Source: XYA12-FULL-58-9 sp001798605
GTDB lineage: Bacteria > Myxococcota > XYA12-FULL-58-9
NCBI GenBank assembly: GCA_036736205.1
Contig: DAINMX010000086.1
Location: 1-22,414, forward strand
Length of the DNA stretch: 22,414 bases
Direction: 5' to 3'
Below the pieces are notes generated by a model. That model searched no databases and was not told the DNA's origin. It worked only from the letters and a program-made list of their open reading frames with translations. A program made the position numbers and the translations under genes. Below, piece after piece: positions 6,094 through 14,072 of the stretch. The number at the start of each line of letters is the position of its first letter. Within the stretch, counting starts at the first letter, position 1.

Positions 6094-7800
6094 ATGTGGC
6101 TACTGTCAAAGCGAACAATCAGGCGCTTGCCCGTTTTTGGCGTTCTGCTTGCCATGACGATTATTGCAGGCAGTTGTCAGGACTACCCCTTTGAGGCGCG
6201 GCTCGCGAAAAGGGTACAAGCGAAAAAGATCAACGAGGTGGTGGCGACGATCATCCCTGCTGACATTCTTCTTGTGCTCGACAACTCCGGCACGATGGGC
6301 GAAGAGATCGAGGCCTTGCAGAGTAACGTCAACGCCTTTGTTGAGGAACTCTCCAAGAGTGACAATGAGTTCCAAATAGGCGTTGTTACTACCGATGTCG
6401 AGTGTCGGGTACCGCAGCGAGACTGTTCGGGAGGGGGGTTGAGCTCCTCGGAGTGCTGTCGCAAAGGCGTTACCCAATGTGCAGACACCGACAGCGACGG
6501 CGATACGATCATCGATTCCACCAATTGTGATGGCGGGCGGTTGCGCGCCACCACCCGTGGATCGGGCCGTCGAATCTTCAGGCGACCAACACCTGAGGAG
6601 CGAACCGATTGGCTGCTCGATTTGCAGGAGGTCATTGCGGGGGTTGGCACCAATGGATCGAGTTATGAGGCTGGGCTCGAGGCCGCATTGCGGGCAGTCC
6701 GGTGCTCGGTGGGGCAGGGTTGTGACCCCCGCGACAGCGGTGTGGCCGATCTCAACCGCGGCTTCATTCGTGAAAATGCAGATTTGGTGATCATCTTTAT
6801 CTCTGACGAGGATGACTGCTCTTTCACCGATCGAACCATCTACGAGAAACCCGTCACATCCTCTGACCCCCTCGAGCAAGCGCAGCGTTTGTGTTCCTCC
6901 GCAGAGTGTTATTCCCGCTGGGGCAGGGGCGCCGACTTCGACGCAGACTTCGACGGTCTTTCGGACTGGTCGGATGCTGATGCTGGCGGCTACTTCCGAT
7001 GTGGACCGTTTGCCCGCCAAGTGGATCCCCCAAACCCCGACGGCGAAGATCTCAATAGCGACATCGATACCTTTCTCGACGCCTTCACGGCCCTCAAGGG
7101 CGGAGACATCTCCCGCGTTCGCGCGGCTGGCATTCTTTCCTCCGTGGCAGCGCAAGCGGCGCCCCTTGGTTTCAAGAGCGCCGCATGTGTCAATGCGGGT
7201 TATGGTTCCCCCACCAGTTGCGGGTGCCTCGCAACGGCGCCTGGCGAAAACGTCTTTTGCGAGCTTACGGAATCGATTGGCCAGGGCGCTGTTCCTTCCC
7301 CGCAGGTCGCGACGGAACCCATACCGCTTTTCGGCTGCGAGGCCATGCCGGGCGGTCGCTACGTCGATTTCCTTGAGGCCCTGGCGTCCCGTCGAGCGGC
7401 GGCGGGTGAGTCCCGCGATACTCTGATTGATAGCATCTGCAAGAGCAGCTACGACACCACCATGTTCAACATCGTCAACACCGTGGTGTTGACCAACTGT
7501 TTTGATCTCGGCCAGTCGCCTGGCAATACGGCCGATGATGTGCGTAATTTGCACGTGAGCCTCAACGACGAAACCGTGCGGCACATCGGTCTCGACTGTG
7601 GTGATTACACCGAGCTCCATCCCTGCCAGGCTGCGGATTGCCTGTGGGACGCGACCGCCGCTGGAGGAGAGGGCGCATGTGTGGGGAGCGAAGAACCCGG
7701 TTGGAGTTGGCGGATCGGCTCAAGTAAGATTTGTCTCGAGAACAACTTAGTTAAGGAAATTGGAGACAGGTTCGAGATCGTCATGGTCACCAAAGAGTGA
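6094..7800 (+). CDS. vWA-domain lipoprotein with calcium-loop motifs (first of a pair)
   Basis: A 568-residue lipoprotein, lipidated at Cys28 (I-A-G-S-C), Gln at +2. The vWA domain begins near residue 55 with A-D-I-L-L-V-L-D-N-S-G-T-M, a complete MIDAS (D63-x-S65-x-T67), so metal-dependent ligand binding is likely. Two D-x-D-x-D-G loops (131-141 and 283-291) resemble calcium-binding thrombospondin type 3 or EF-hand loops. V-I-I-F-I-S-D-E-D-D-C-S at 232-243 is shared with the next gene. About 20 cysteines, including a C-x-W-type cluster near the end, point to disulfide bonding outside the cytoplasm. The start at 6094 gives a proper signal peptide; the reading from 5998 would overlap the divergent gene. 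A promoter ends seven bases upstream and there is no Shine-Dalgarno sequence. The ligand is unknown. Confidence 0.87.
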   Translation: MWLLSKRTIRRLPVFGVLLAMTIIAGSCQDYPFEARLAKRVQAKKINEVVATIIPADILLVLDNSGTMGEEIEALQSNVNAFVEELSKSDNEFQIGVVTTDVECRVPQRDCSGGGLSSSECCRKGVTQCADTDSDGDTIIDSTNCDGGRLRATTRGSGRRIFRRPTPEERTDWLLDLQEVIAGVGTNGSSYEAGLEAALRAVRCSVGQGCDPRDSGVADLNRGFIRENADLVIIFISDEDDCSFTDRTIYEKPVTSSDPLEQAQRLCSSAECYSRWGRGADFDADFDGLSDWSDADAGGYFRCGPFARQVDPPNPDGEDLNSDIDTFLDAFTALKGGDISRVRAAGILSSVAAQAAPLGFKSAACVNAGYGSPTSCGCLATAPGENVFCELTESIGQGAVPSPQVATEPIPLFGCEAMPGGRYVDFLEALASRRAAAGESRDTLIDSICKSSYDTTMFNIVNTVVLTNCFDLGQSPGNTADDVRNLHVSLNDETVRHIGLDCGDYTELHPCQAADCLWDATAAGGEGACVGSEEPGWSWRIGSSKICLENNLVKEIGDRFEIVMVTKE

Positions 7801-7826
7801 CCTGCCATGACCTCTTCTGTTAGGGT
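7798..7826 (+). promoter_or_regulatory. candidate promoter with predicted leaderless start for the second vWA gene
   Basis: TAGGGT at 7821-7826 is followed by seven bases and ATG at 7834. A TGACCT (7798-7803) or GTGACC (7797-7802) lies 17 or 18 bases before it as a partial -35. The same TAGGGT box stands six bases before the start of the cyclic-nucleotide-binding gene at 14730. Confidence 0.4.
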
Positions 7827-7833
7827 ATCTCGC

Positions 7834-9798
7834 ATGCAACGACCATTGTTGGCTCTGTTCGGATTGTTGCTCTTGGCCAATTGCCAGAGCTATGAGTTCG
7901 CGTACCAGCCCGACGCCGACCGTCAGGGTTCACACTTGCGCTTCGAGGTCGAGCAACCATCGAAAGCCGACATTCTCTTCGTCATCGATAACTCCATCAG
8001 TATGGCAGAGGAGCAGACGGCCCTCGCTGATTCCATTGATGTGTTGCTTATCGCTTTGGCACCGCAGGACACCCGCTACCGCATCGGCATCACCTCTACC
8101 GATACCGTTGGCTACGATGCCGATTGCACCGGGGCCACGAGCGAGTTCATCAACGGCAGCAACTTTGGTGCTCGGGGCGATTGCGCCCGGCCCGAGGTGG
8201 AGCTGCGGCGGCCACATGACGGAGCCTTGGGACGATTGGTAGCCGCCTACGACCCGGAGATCTTCGATATCAACAATGTGAACAATACGCTTTTCGACGA
8301 TCTCGATGTCATTGATCCCAACCTCAAGGTCATACTCGCGCGGGCATTGCCCACGGGGGTGTTCACTCATCCCGCCGATCCCCTGGAATATGATTTCGAA
8401 GATTTTCCTGGCTTTAAGGGCGAGGAGGGCGCGCGATGGGTCATCGACCGCGAGACCATCCGTCTCGAGGCTTGCCAGGCGTGCGCCTGTACCACGCCGA
8501 TGGTTACCGCGCCGGAGTGCACCGACGCCGATGGCTGCGATCTTGCGTGCTCCGAAGACGAAGCGTGCTTCCAGGATTGTGTGGCCCACATCGCACCGAA
8601 GTTGGTCGAGGCTTACTTCCGTGCAAACGTCGCAGGCCTGGGCATTGGCGGTCAGGGTTGGGAGCAGGGTCTCAAGAGCGCCGCTTTGGCCGTTGGGATT
8701 GATCCCGAGGATCCCAACGACGAAACCGCCCTCGAGCCGACGGTCAACCTCATTGGCGTGCCCGATGGTTCCAACACTTTCAGGGTACACAGTGATGTCG
8801 CCGTTGGGTGCCGCGTGGGCAGCAAGGGATGCACATGCTCTGTGGGCGGAGTCTGCGACGCAGGCCTTACGTGCAGGGGGGCCCAATGCGTGGGTTCCAC
8901 ATCTTGGTTGCGTGAGGAAGCCCTGTTGGCGGTGATGATGGTCTCCGACGAGGAGGACTGCTCTATGCCCAAGGCCATTTGGCAGAACCACTGTGTGTTT
9001 GAGACCGGCTGTGGCACCGGTTGGATTGCTCCGCCCGATTGGTTTTCGCAACCCGAGGGCTCCCTGTGTTATCAAGAGGACGTTGCGCCCCTGTTGTTAC
9101 CGCCTGCGCGCACTGCGCGGCTCATGTTGCAACGTAAGGGCGGCTCGGCATCACGGGTGGCGGTAGGGTTCATTGGCGGGGTCACCCAGGTCGGCGAGCA
9201 CCGCATTGGTGCGGCCACCGACTGTGCTTCTGTGGATGGTGAGCCAACCAATGATTGCTCTTGCCTTGACCACAACTGGGGCGATGTGAATGCCGATCCA
9301 GTCGCCGCCGCCACCTGCAATGGCTGGTGTGCGTTCACCCAAGACGATCTGGGCATCTGTGACTATCCAAAACCCACCAATCCCCCGTACTGTGATGCCC
9401 TGGCGGGTGGCCGTTATCTGAGCTTCACCAACGCTTTTCGACGACGCACCTTTGAATCCATTTGTCGCGCCGAGGCGGGTTTGGGTTTCGGTGATGCCAT
9501 GGCCAAGTTCGGGCAGATCGCCACGTTGGCTTGTTTTGAGCTCGACGGTGTCGCGCCAGCAGGACTGCCACCCAATCCTGAGCTGATCGTCGTGAAACGT
9601 TCATCCAAGGCTGAGGTCGAGGCGGGTATCCGACCGAGCCTGCTTCCCCGCGGTGATCCCAACGCCCTCGAGGCCGGTTGGTACTTTGACACGGACGACA
9701 ACGTTCCGCGCATCTGTCTTACGGGCATCGACCGACTCATCGGTGATGTCTACGACATCTTTGTCCTCTCCGAAGACACGCTCGACTACGAGAACTAG
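7834..9798 (+). CDS. vWA-domain lipoprotein (second of a pair)
   Basis: A 654-residue lipoprotein from the ATG at 7834, lipidated at Cys17 (L-L-A-N-C), Gln at +2. An in-frame ATG at 7807 would add nine residues; 7834 is preferred because it gives a compact signal peptide and a -10-like TAGGGT ends seven bases before it. The vWA domain opens with A-D-I-L-F-V-I-D-N-S-I-S-M (MIDAS D52-x-S54-x-S56). The motif V-S-D-E-E-D-C-S is at 370-377, matching the first vWA gene. Residues near 335-360 form a dense Cys cluster (C-T-C-S-V-G-G-V-C-D) like small disulfide repeats. It lies 33 bases after the first vWA gene in the same direction, and the two are probably paralogues acting together at the cell surface. 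Its stop overlaps the stop of the convergent toxin gene. Confidence 0.87.
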   Translation: MQRPLLALFGLLLLANCQSYEFAYQPDADRQGSHLRFEVEQPSKADILFVIDNSISMAEEQTALADSIDVLLIALAPQDTRYRIGITSTDTVGYDADCTGATSEFINGSNFGARGDCARPEVELRRPHDGALGRLVAAYDPEIFDINNVNNTLFDDLDVIDPNLKVILARALPTGVFTHPADPLEYDFEDFPGFKGEEGARWVIDRETIRLEACQACACTTPMVTAPECTDADGCDLACSEDEACFQDCVAHIAPKLVEAYFRANVAGLGIGGQGWEQGLKSAALAVGIDPEDPNDETALEPTVNLIGVPDGSNTFRVHSDVAVGCRVGSKGCTCSVGGVCDAGLTCRGAQCVGSTSWLREEALLAVMMVSDEEDCSMPKAIWQNHCVFETGCGTGWIAPPDWFSQPEGSLCYQEDVAPLLLPPARTARLMLQRKGGSASRVAVGFIGGVTQVGEHRIGAATDCASVDGEPTNDCSCLDHNWGDVNADPVAAATCNGWCAFTQDDLGICDYPKPTNPPYCDALAGGRYLSFTNAFRRRTFESICRAEAGLGFGDAMAKFGQIATLACFELDGVAPAGLPPNPELIVVKRSSKAEVEAGIRPSLLPRGDPNALEAGWYFDTDDNVPRICLTGIDRLIGDVYDIFVLSEDTLDYEN

Positions 9799-10235
9799 GT
9801 TGGCAGCTTGCTCAGGAATGGATTGCGGGCGCGCACCGTGCCGTACATCCGGCCATGTTGGAAATCTTCTGATAGTAGCTCATCGAGTCCGTAATGTTCC
9901 GCGTAAGCCCACATGTGAGCGTCAAACCAGGAAAGTTGGTATGCAGCCACGCCGCGCAGGGCCGTTCGAAGAATCGTTTCGTTGGGATACAGCACCTCAA
10001 ACTGACTCAGGAGATCTTCTGCCTCTCTGAGGCTTTCTTGCGCAGACAAAATGGGTGGGCGGTTTCCTAGCGGGCGGCCAACGACAGCAACAAACTCAAC
10101 GATTGTTTGGTGAGCAAGGCGAATGTTGCTCTTGGTGATGCCTTCGCGCAGGAGGGTTGTTGCGGTTTTCTGTTTGTCAGGAAAACGAGAATCAAATCGG
10201 TAGACCAACACATTGGTGTCAACGAGGGCTGCCAC
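9795..10235 (-). CDS. vapC: VapC-like PIN-domain ribonuclease toxin
   Basis: A 146-residue PIN-domain protein. Acidic residues that would bind the catalytic metal are visible: Asp6 (L-V-D-T-N-V-L-V-Y), Glu47 (I-V-E-F), Asp105 (W-F-D-A-H-M-W-A-Y-A) and Asp124. VapC toxins are metal-dependent RNases that cut tRNA or rRNA and are held inactive by their antitoxin. The start is the GTG at 10235: AGGAG stands ten bases upstream and the protein then opens right before the first catalytic Asp. A longer reading to 10304 lies wholly inside the antitoxin gene and is unlikely. With this start it overlaps the antitoxin gene by 17 bases, which suggests coupled translation. Its TAG stop overlaps the TAG stop of the convergent vWA gene. 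Confidence 0.88.
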   Translation of the reverse strand: MAALVDTNVLVYRFDSRFPDKQKTATTLLREGITKSNIRLAHQTIVEFVAVVGRPLGNRPPILSAQESLREAEDLLSQFEVLYPNETILRTALRGVAAYQLSWFDAHMWAYAEHYGLDELLSEDFQHGRMYGTVRARNPFLSKLPT

Positions 10236-10506
10236 GATTGTACAGCTCCTCTCGGGTCCAACCACGGTCCGAAGACTCTGAGGTGGCATCAGGGGTGAGC
10301 TCACAATTCGCGATTCGAATTGTGGTTTGGTCGAACAACTCGAGCCGATCTAATGTTGATCTTCCGCCGTCGTGGCGGCCGTGGGGCACGAGACGAATGA
10401 TCTCGCCGGCAGGCACCCAGGTGACTTCGTCCCCGGGCTCAATGCCGTAGCTCTTAGCCACAGCTCTTGGGATGGTGACCTGGAGTTTGGTTGTGACTTT
10501 GCTCAT
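10219..10506 (-). CDS. vapB: AbrB/MazE-type antitoxin of the VapBC module
   Basis: A 95-residue protein. Residues 1-45 are a swapped-hairpin AbrB/SpoVT DNA-binding domain with the classic pattern T-K-L-Q-V-T-I-P-R-A-V then G-I-E-P-G-D-E-V-T-W. The C-terminal half, ending W-T-R-E-E-L-Y, should wrap the toxin active site. Antitoxins of this type also repress their own promoter. Here an 8-base inverted repeat lies between a perfect -35 and a -10, and the -10 ends only six bases before the ATG, so the antitoxin message is probably leaderless. The toxin gene starts inside the last codons of this gene. The AbrB-type fold with a PIN toxin is a common VapBC combination. Confidence 0.9.
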   Translation of the reverse strand: MSKVTTKLQVTIPRAVAKSYGIEPGDEVTWVPAGEIIRLVPHGRHDGGRSTLDRLELFDQTTIRIANCELTPDATSESSDRGWTREELYNRGSPR

Positions 10507-10512
10507 GTCCTT

Positions 10513-10540
10513 ACTTTAACAAGGAAACATTCCTTGTCAA
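10513..10540 (-). promoter_or_regulatory. vapBC promoter with operator between -35 and -10
   Basis: On the minus strand TTGACA (10535-10540) is a perfect -35. After a 16-base spacer comes TAAAGT (10513-10518), then six bases to ATG 10506. An inverted repeat, acaaggaa-aca-ttccttgt, at 10519-10537 fills the spacer and touches both boxes, the expected place for VapB or VapBC autorepression. Confidence 0.7.
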
Positions 10541-10576
10541 CCGTTCGGCGCTTTCTGTTTTTCCATGCACGGCGGT

Positions 10577-11134
10577 TCAACGGACAGTCAACTCCTCGCC
10601 ACTCACGCAAAACCGTTTGCCGCCCAGGTGATGGAGCAGGCGTAGACCCTTGTCGAAACGCCAGCCGTTGTCGTCGAAGTGTTGACGGTCCGCCCGGGCT
10701 GCGAGGATCTCACCGATGATCAAGGAGGACGATCCGAGGTCGACCATCTGGTTGACGCGACACTCGAGATTGGCAACAGCCTCGGCCACCACCGGCACCG
10801 CAATTTGCGTTCCGGCCTCGCGGTTGAGAGCAAAACGTTGCCATTTGTCCGGTTCATCGCGGCCGCTTACAGTGCCGCAACCATAAAGGGCCGGGGCCAG
10901 GTCGGCTGCCACGATGTTGATCGCAAACTCGCGGGTGTCGACGATGAAGGGGTAGGAGTGATGCCCCTTGCTCGAGAGAAACGCGCACATGCCTGGTTCC
11001 TTCTTGGCGGGCATGTTCCAAGTGACGGCAAAGAGATTGTCCCGTGTGCCATCGCCCACTGAAATGAGAACCACACACCCTGGGTTGAGGAGGCGATAGG
11101 CATTCGCAAGTGGTGCAACTTCTCGTTTGTCCAT
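10577..11134 (-). CDS. flavin reductase-like (split-barrel FMN-binding) protein
   Basis: A 185-residue protein resembling the flavin reductase/flavoredoxin group, which binds FMN in a split beta-barrel. Visible family features are the opening Y-R-L-L-N-P-G-C-V-V-L-I-S, the D-N-L-F-A-V-T-W segment (usually N-x-x-T-x-x-W), F-A-I-N-I-V followed by a long insert, the L-E-C-R-V strand and G-S-S-S-L-I-I-G-E-I-L-A-A, which corresponds to the family H-x-x-x-x-G-E-V. It probably reduces or uses flavin, with the electron partner unknown. The ATG at 11134 has AAGG upstream; a TTG at 11152 is the alternative. The gene follows the MG2-like membrane protein by 28 bases and may be cotranscribed, though a cytoplasmic flavoprotein has no obvious link to it. 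Confidence 0.78.
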   Translation of the reverse strand: MDKREVAPLANAYRLLNPGCVVLISVGDGTRDNLFAVTWNMPAKKEPGMCAFLSSKGHHSYPFIVDTREFAINIVAADLAPALYGCGTVSGRDEPDKWQRFALNREAGTQIAVPVVAEAVANLECRVNQMVDLGSSSLIIGEILAARADRQHFDDNGWRFDKGLRLLHHLGGKRFCVSGEELTVR

Positions 11135-11162
11135 GAGAGCCTTATGCCACAAGTCCTGGGGT

Positions 11163-12845
11163 TTACCACTCCCAGCGAATGCGCAACATCAGCATGAGAA
11201 TACCGTAGGCAATCAGGCCAACGGCTGCGAGGGCAAGGACGAGGTCATAGAGATGACTGATGCGGGCGAGTCGGTGCATCGCGGCGGTGTCGATGTCTTC
11301 ACCCGCGGCGATCCCTTCCTCCATGACCTGGCGAAATCCTCGCTTGACGTTGATCTGGTGCCGGATGACCCAGCCGACGATGAGACCGAGTCCCAACAGA
11401 ACCGTGAGGACAAACAGAGAGTGCAGGCCGAAGCGCAGGCTCGACTTGCGGCTGTCTACGGCTGCGGTGCGACTGCTGAGGGTGGAGGCGATCACCGGCG
11501 CGCCGCTGGTTGCGGGCACGTAGCGAGTGAGCGCCATGCGGGTGAGCTCCACGCGGGCTTCACCCTCGGCTGCTCGCGCCGCGTCAATGATGGGATCGGT
11601 GCCCGCGAGGTTGGAGAGGGCATCGAGAGCCTCTTGCGCCGCTTGTGCCGGCGGGTCTTTGCTCACCCACAGCAACTGGGTGCTGCGACTCGACTCGTCC
11701 CCGAGATTGCGTGAGGCCTCGATACGAATGAAACCATCGACATCAGCGGGCAGGCCGATGTCCATGTTGAGGGTGCGATCCTCTGTGGACTGCGAAGCAG
11801 CAAGCAAGAGCGTTCCACCAGCCCAAACATCCAGGCGGACCGTGTTGTCGGCGAAGGGCAGGGTGCGAACGTTGATCTTGAGGTCGCCTCCGGGCTCTGC
11901 AAAACCCCGCGGAGCAACCTCGAGAAGCACCCCGGCACTCGCCACCTCGAGGGGGATCTCAATTTTACGTTCATCGCTGATGCCGTCAGTGCCGCCGATG
12001 TTGAAGCTCAACGGCGCTGGCGGTGGCATGGGCGTGAAGGGAAAATGAAAGACACCGGATAGGTCGCTCTCGGTGTGAATGCCAAAGGCATCGGTATCGA
12101 TGGATGTCGCCAACGGTTTGCCCTCGTGGACCAATCGTGCTGAGACCATGTTCTCGAGACCACTTACCAGTTGGCCTCCGCGCGGATAGAGGGCGACGCG
12201 GGTGGGGCCTTTGGGGGGCGGGGCGTTCCTTGCGTAGACCTCGAGGTGTGACGCTATGCTGCCTTTGAGTGGTGCGGGTGTGCCGCTGCCGAAAACGGGA
12301 ATAAACAGACTGTCGCCGCCGAGGGGCGTCTCAACCTCGACATCGAGAAACGCTTCACCGACGAGACTGTCAGGCACGTCGATTCGCAACTCGGCAACGG
12401 TTGCACCGATCCCCTCGACCGTCAGGAGCACGCCGCTGTCATCGCGCAGGCTCATTCTTGCTGCAACTGGGCCCACCAAGTCGTAGCCGCGGGGGTCGTA
12501 GGCCGCGACTCTGAAGCCGGCACAGTGACCCAGCCACAAGGCCTTGGAGCCAAACACCATCGAGCCAAAGGAGACGTCGAGTGTCGATAGATGGATCGAT
12601 GCGACCATGAGCAAGAGCATCACCGCAGCGAAGCCACCAATGGTAAACTTGAGAACTCGACTCTTCTTCGCCTCAAGGAGACCGTTGTTGACGTCGGCGG
12701 CCTCACCAACGTAGGTCTCATCAACGTAGGCGTTATCGCCGTCGTCATTAACGCAGGCGCCATTGCCGACGCTGTCGTCGACGTCATTGCCGACACGGCC
12801 GTCGACGCTGTCTCTCAGATGCTCATCGTCTGATTGATCACGCAT
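11163..12845 (-). CDS. three-TM membrane protein with MG2-like extracytoplasmic domain
   Basis: A 560-residue protein. Residues 1-58 are very acidic (Asp/Val/Gly/Asn-rich). TM1 lies at about 67-87 after a basic K-K-S-R stretch, placing the N-terminus in the cytoplasm. Residues about 95-470 are extracytoplasmic and beta-rich. The segment A-A-Y-D-P-R-G-Y-D-L-V-G-P and the following M-S-L-R-D-D-S-G resemble the MG2 domain of alpha-2-macroglobulins. There is no thioester motif (C-x-E-Q) and no complement-like domain, so it is not a protease trap by itself. TM2 (about 472-494), a basic cytoplasmic loop and TM3 (about 533-554) follow. It sits in the middle of a tight minus-strand cluster, 30 bases after a Cys-rich lipoprotein gene that may encode a partner. 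No enzymatic role is evident. Confidence 0.8.
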   Translation of the reverse strand: MRDQSDDEHLRDSVDGRVGNDVDDSVGNGACVNDDGDNAYVDETYVGEAADVNNGLLEAKKSRVLKFTIGGFAAVMLLLMVASIHLSTLDVSFGSMVFGSKALWLGHCAGFRVAAYDPRGYDLVGPVAARMSLRDDSGVLLTVEGIGATVAELRIDVPDSLVGEAFLDVEVETPLGGDSLFIPVFGSGTPAPLKGSIASHLEVYARNAPPPKGPTRVALYPRGGQLVSGLENMVSARLVHEGKPLATSIDTDAFGIHTESDLSGVFHFPFTPMPPPAPLSFNIGGTDGISDERKIEIPLEVASAGVLLEVAPRGFAEPGGDLKINVRTLPFADNTVRLDVWAGGTLLLAASQSTEDRTLNMDIGLPADVDGFIRIEASRNLGDESSRSTQLLWVSKDPPAQAAQEALDALSNLAGTDPIIDAARAAEGEARVELTRMALTRYVPATSGAPVIASTLSSRTAAVDSRKSSLRFGLHSLFVLTVLLGLGLIVGWVIRHQINVKRGFRQVMEEGIAAGEDIDTAAMHRLARISHLYDLVLALAAVGLIAYGILMLMLRIRWEW

Positions 12846-12875
12846 CGAGCATCATCCCGTTCTGCCCAGGAATCG

Positions 12876-14072
12876 TTAGAAGGTGCAATACGCGTCCCCC
12901 CAAGGCCAGTCGAGGTCGACGAGTGCAATGATGCAGGCCTCCCCAGCGACGCAGGCAGTGAAATCGACGGGATTAGGCAGGAGGCTGCCAGGAGTGAGGT
13001 CGGGAACGATGTATTCCTCGGCGCTGTATAGGACACCGTCTCCCGTGTATTTGAGCTTGAGCTTGTGCAAAACGGCACCCCCTGTTGTACTCCACTCAGC
13101 GCGTTGTGCCACAGATGTGGGTAGGACGTCGCGCCATATCGCCTGAAACTCGTACAGATTGAGACACTCCTCAGCGATCCATTGGCAACTCTTGGAGAAA
13201 CAGGCGCTCATGTCATCGACGCAGGCACCACCAGTCCATTTGCAGGTGTCGGGGCAGGCGTCCGGGGTGGTGGCCTCTGCACAGGGTTCCTGACAACCGA
13301 TAATGGAGGTCATCTTGAATTTGAGAACTGAAGGATCGTCTTCGGGATAAGGTCCCGGCAGAGCTCCTGCAAAATAGGCATAGATCCGATTGAAGAAATT
13401 GTCGTCATAACTCCCGCACGATTGGAACTCCCATTTGCACTCGGAGGGACAACTCTCTTGAGTGGTGTACAAGAAGCAGTCGTTGTTGTAAAAATCCCAA
13501 CTTCCCCATCTGCCGTCTGTGGACACCCGAGCGTCGAAGAAGGGCAACTCACTGAGACTCTGATCGGTCCCAACTGGGGGCTGGCGCGTATGAAATTGCA
13601 TTGAACTGGGTGATGTGTAGCCGTGTTCCGTAATGGGAAACGTCGCTCGTTTTAGCCATAAGGGATTGAGGACGTTGTCGATCAAATCGGGATCGTCTGG
13701 ATCTTCGTCCATGTCGTCGTAATAGACCCCGATCTGGTTGCGGCCCGTAACACGAACGTCGGCGACGAAGATCGTCTCAGCAGCGTCTTTGTATCGAGTT
13801 GTTTCGGTGTCTCGGACATCGGTGACATCGATGCACATCGAGGATGCCGACTGCTTTTCTCCTTCAGTCATGCCTCCCTTGTCGCTTGCGGTGGTGCGCC
13901 GGTAAATGTGACTGATCTGGTACCAAAATTTGTCACCGGGTTGGACAACCGCAGCTGGCCCAATGAATTCTTCTATTGGATCGGGGATGAAAGAATTACC
14001 GAGTCCATCATCGCTACACGAAGCGAGCATGACGAAAACGGTGGGTAGAGCCAGGAAGGCGAGCAATCTCAT
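12876..14072 (-). CDS. Cys-rich lipoprotein with repeated C-x-W motif
   Basis: A 398-residue lipoprotein, lipidated at Cys19 (M-L-A-S-C), Ser at +2. I chose the ATG at 14072, which has GTGAGG upstream and gives a standard signal peptide; a reading from 14132 adds 20 polar residues in front. The mature protein has an acidic stretch (Y-D-D-M-D-E-D-P-D-D-P-D) and three Cys clusters built on a C-[KQ]-W core: C199 to C219, C264 to C284 and C291 to C303. These look like small disulfide-bonded repeats, loosely like PSI modules. One similar cluster is in the vWA protein at 6094. No family is recognised. It is the first gene of a cluster with the MG2-like membrane protein, so an envelope complex is possible. 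Confidence 0.82.
   Translation of the reverse strand: MRLLAFLALPTVFVMLASCSDDGLGNSFIPDPIEEFIGPAAVVQPGDKFWYQISHIYRRTTASDKGGMTEGEKQSASSMCIDVTDVRDTETTRYKDAAETIFVADVRVTGRNQIGVYYDDMDEDPDDPDLIDNVLNPLWLKRATFPITEHGYTSPSSMQFHTRQPPVGTDQSLSELPFFDARVSTDGRWGSWDFYNNDCFLYTTQESCPSECKWEFQSCGSYDDNFFNRIYAYFAGALPGPYPEDDPSVLKFKMTSIIGCQEPCAEATTPDACPDTCKWTGGACVDDMSACFSKSCQWIAEECLNLYEFQAIWRDVLPTSVAQRAEWSTTGGAVLHKLKLKYTGDGVLYSAEEYIVPDLTPGSLLPNPVDFTACVAGEACIIALVDLDWPWGDAYCTF

Noticed and set aside
6106..7620. 504-codon open frame antisense to the first vWA gene
   Set aside because: It is a codon-bias shadow of a gene with a clear signal peptide and MIDAS; the antisense product shows no domain or signal.
7930..9075. 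381-codon open frame antisense to the second vWA gene
   Set aside because: Same reason: the sense strand carries the lipobox, vWA motif and Cys pattern.
12591..12833. 80-codon plus-strand frame with a long hydrophobic Val/Ala/Ile stretch
   Set aside because: It mirrors the Asp/Val-rich acidic N-terminus of the MG2-like protein (GAC/GTC read backwards), and has no ribosome binding site.
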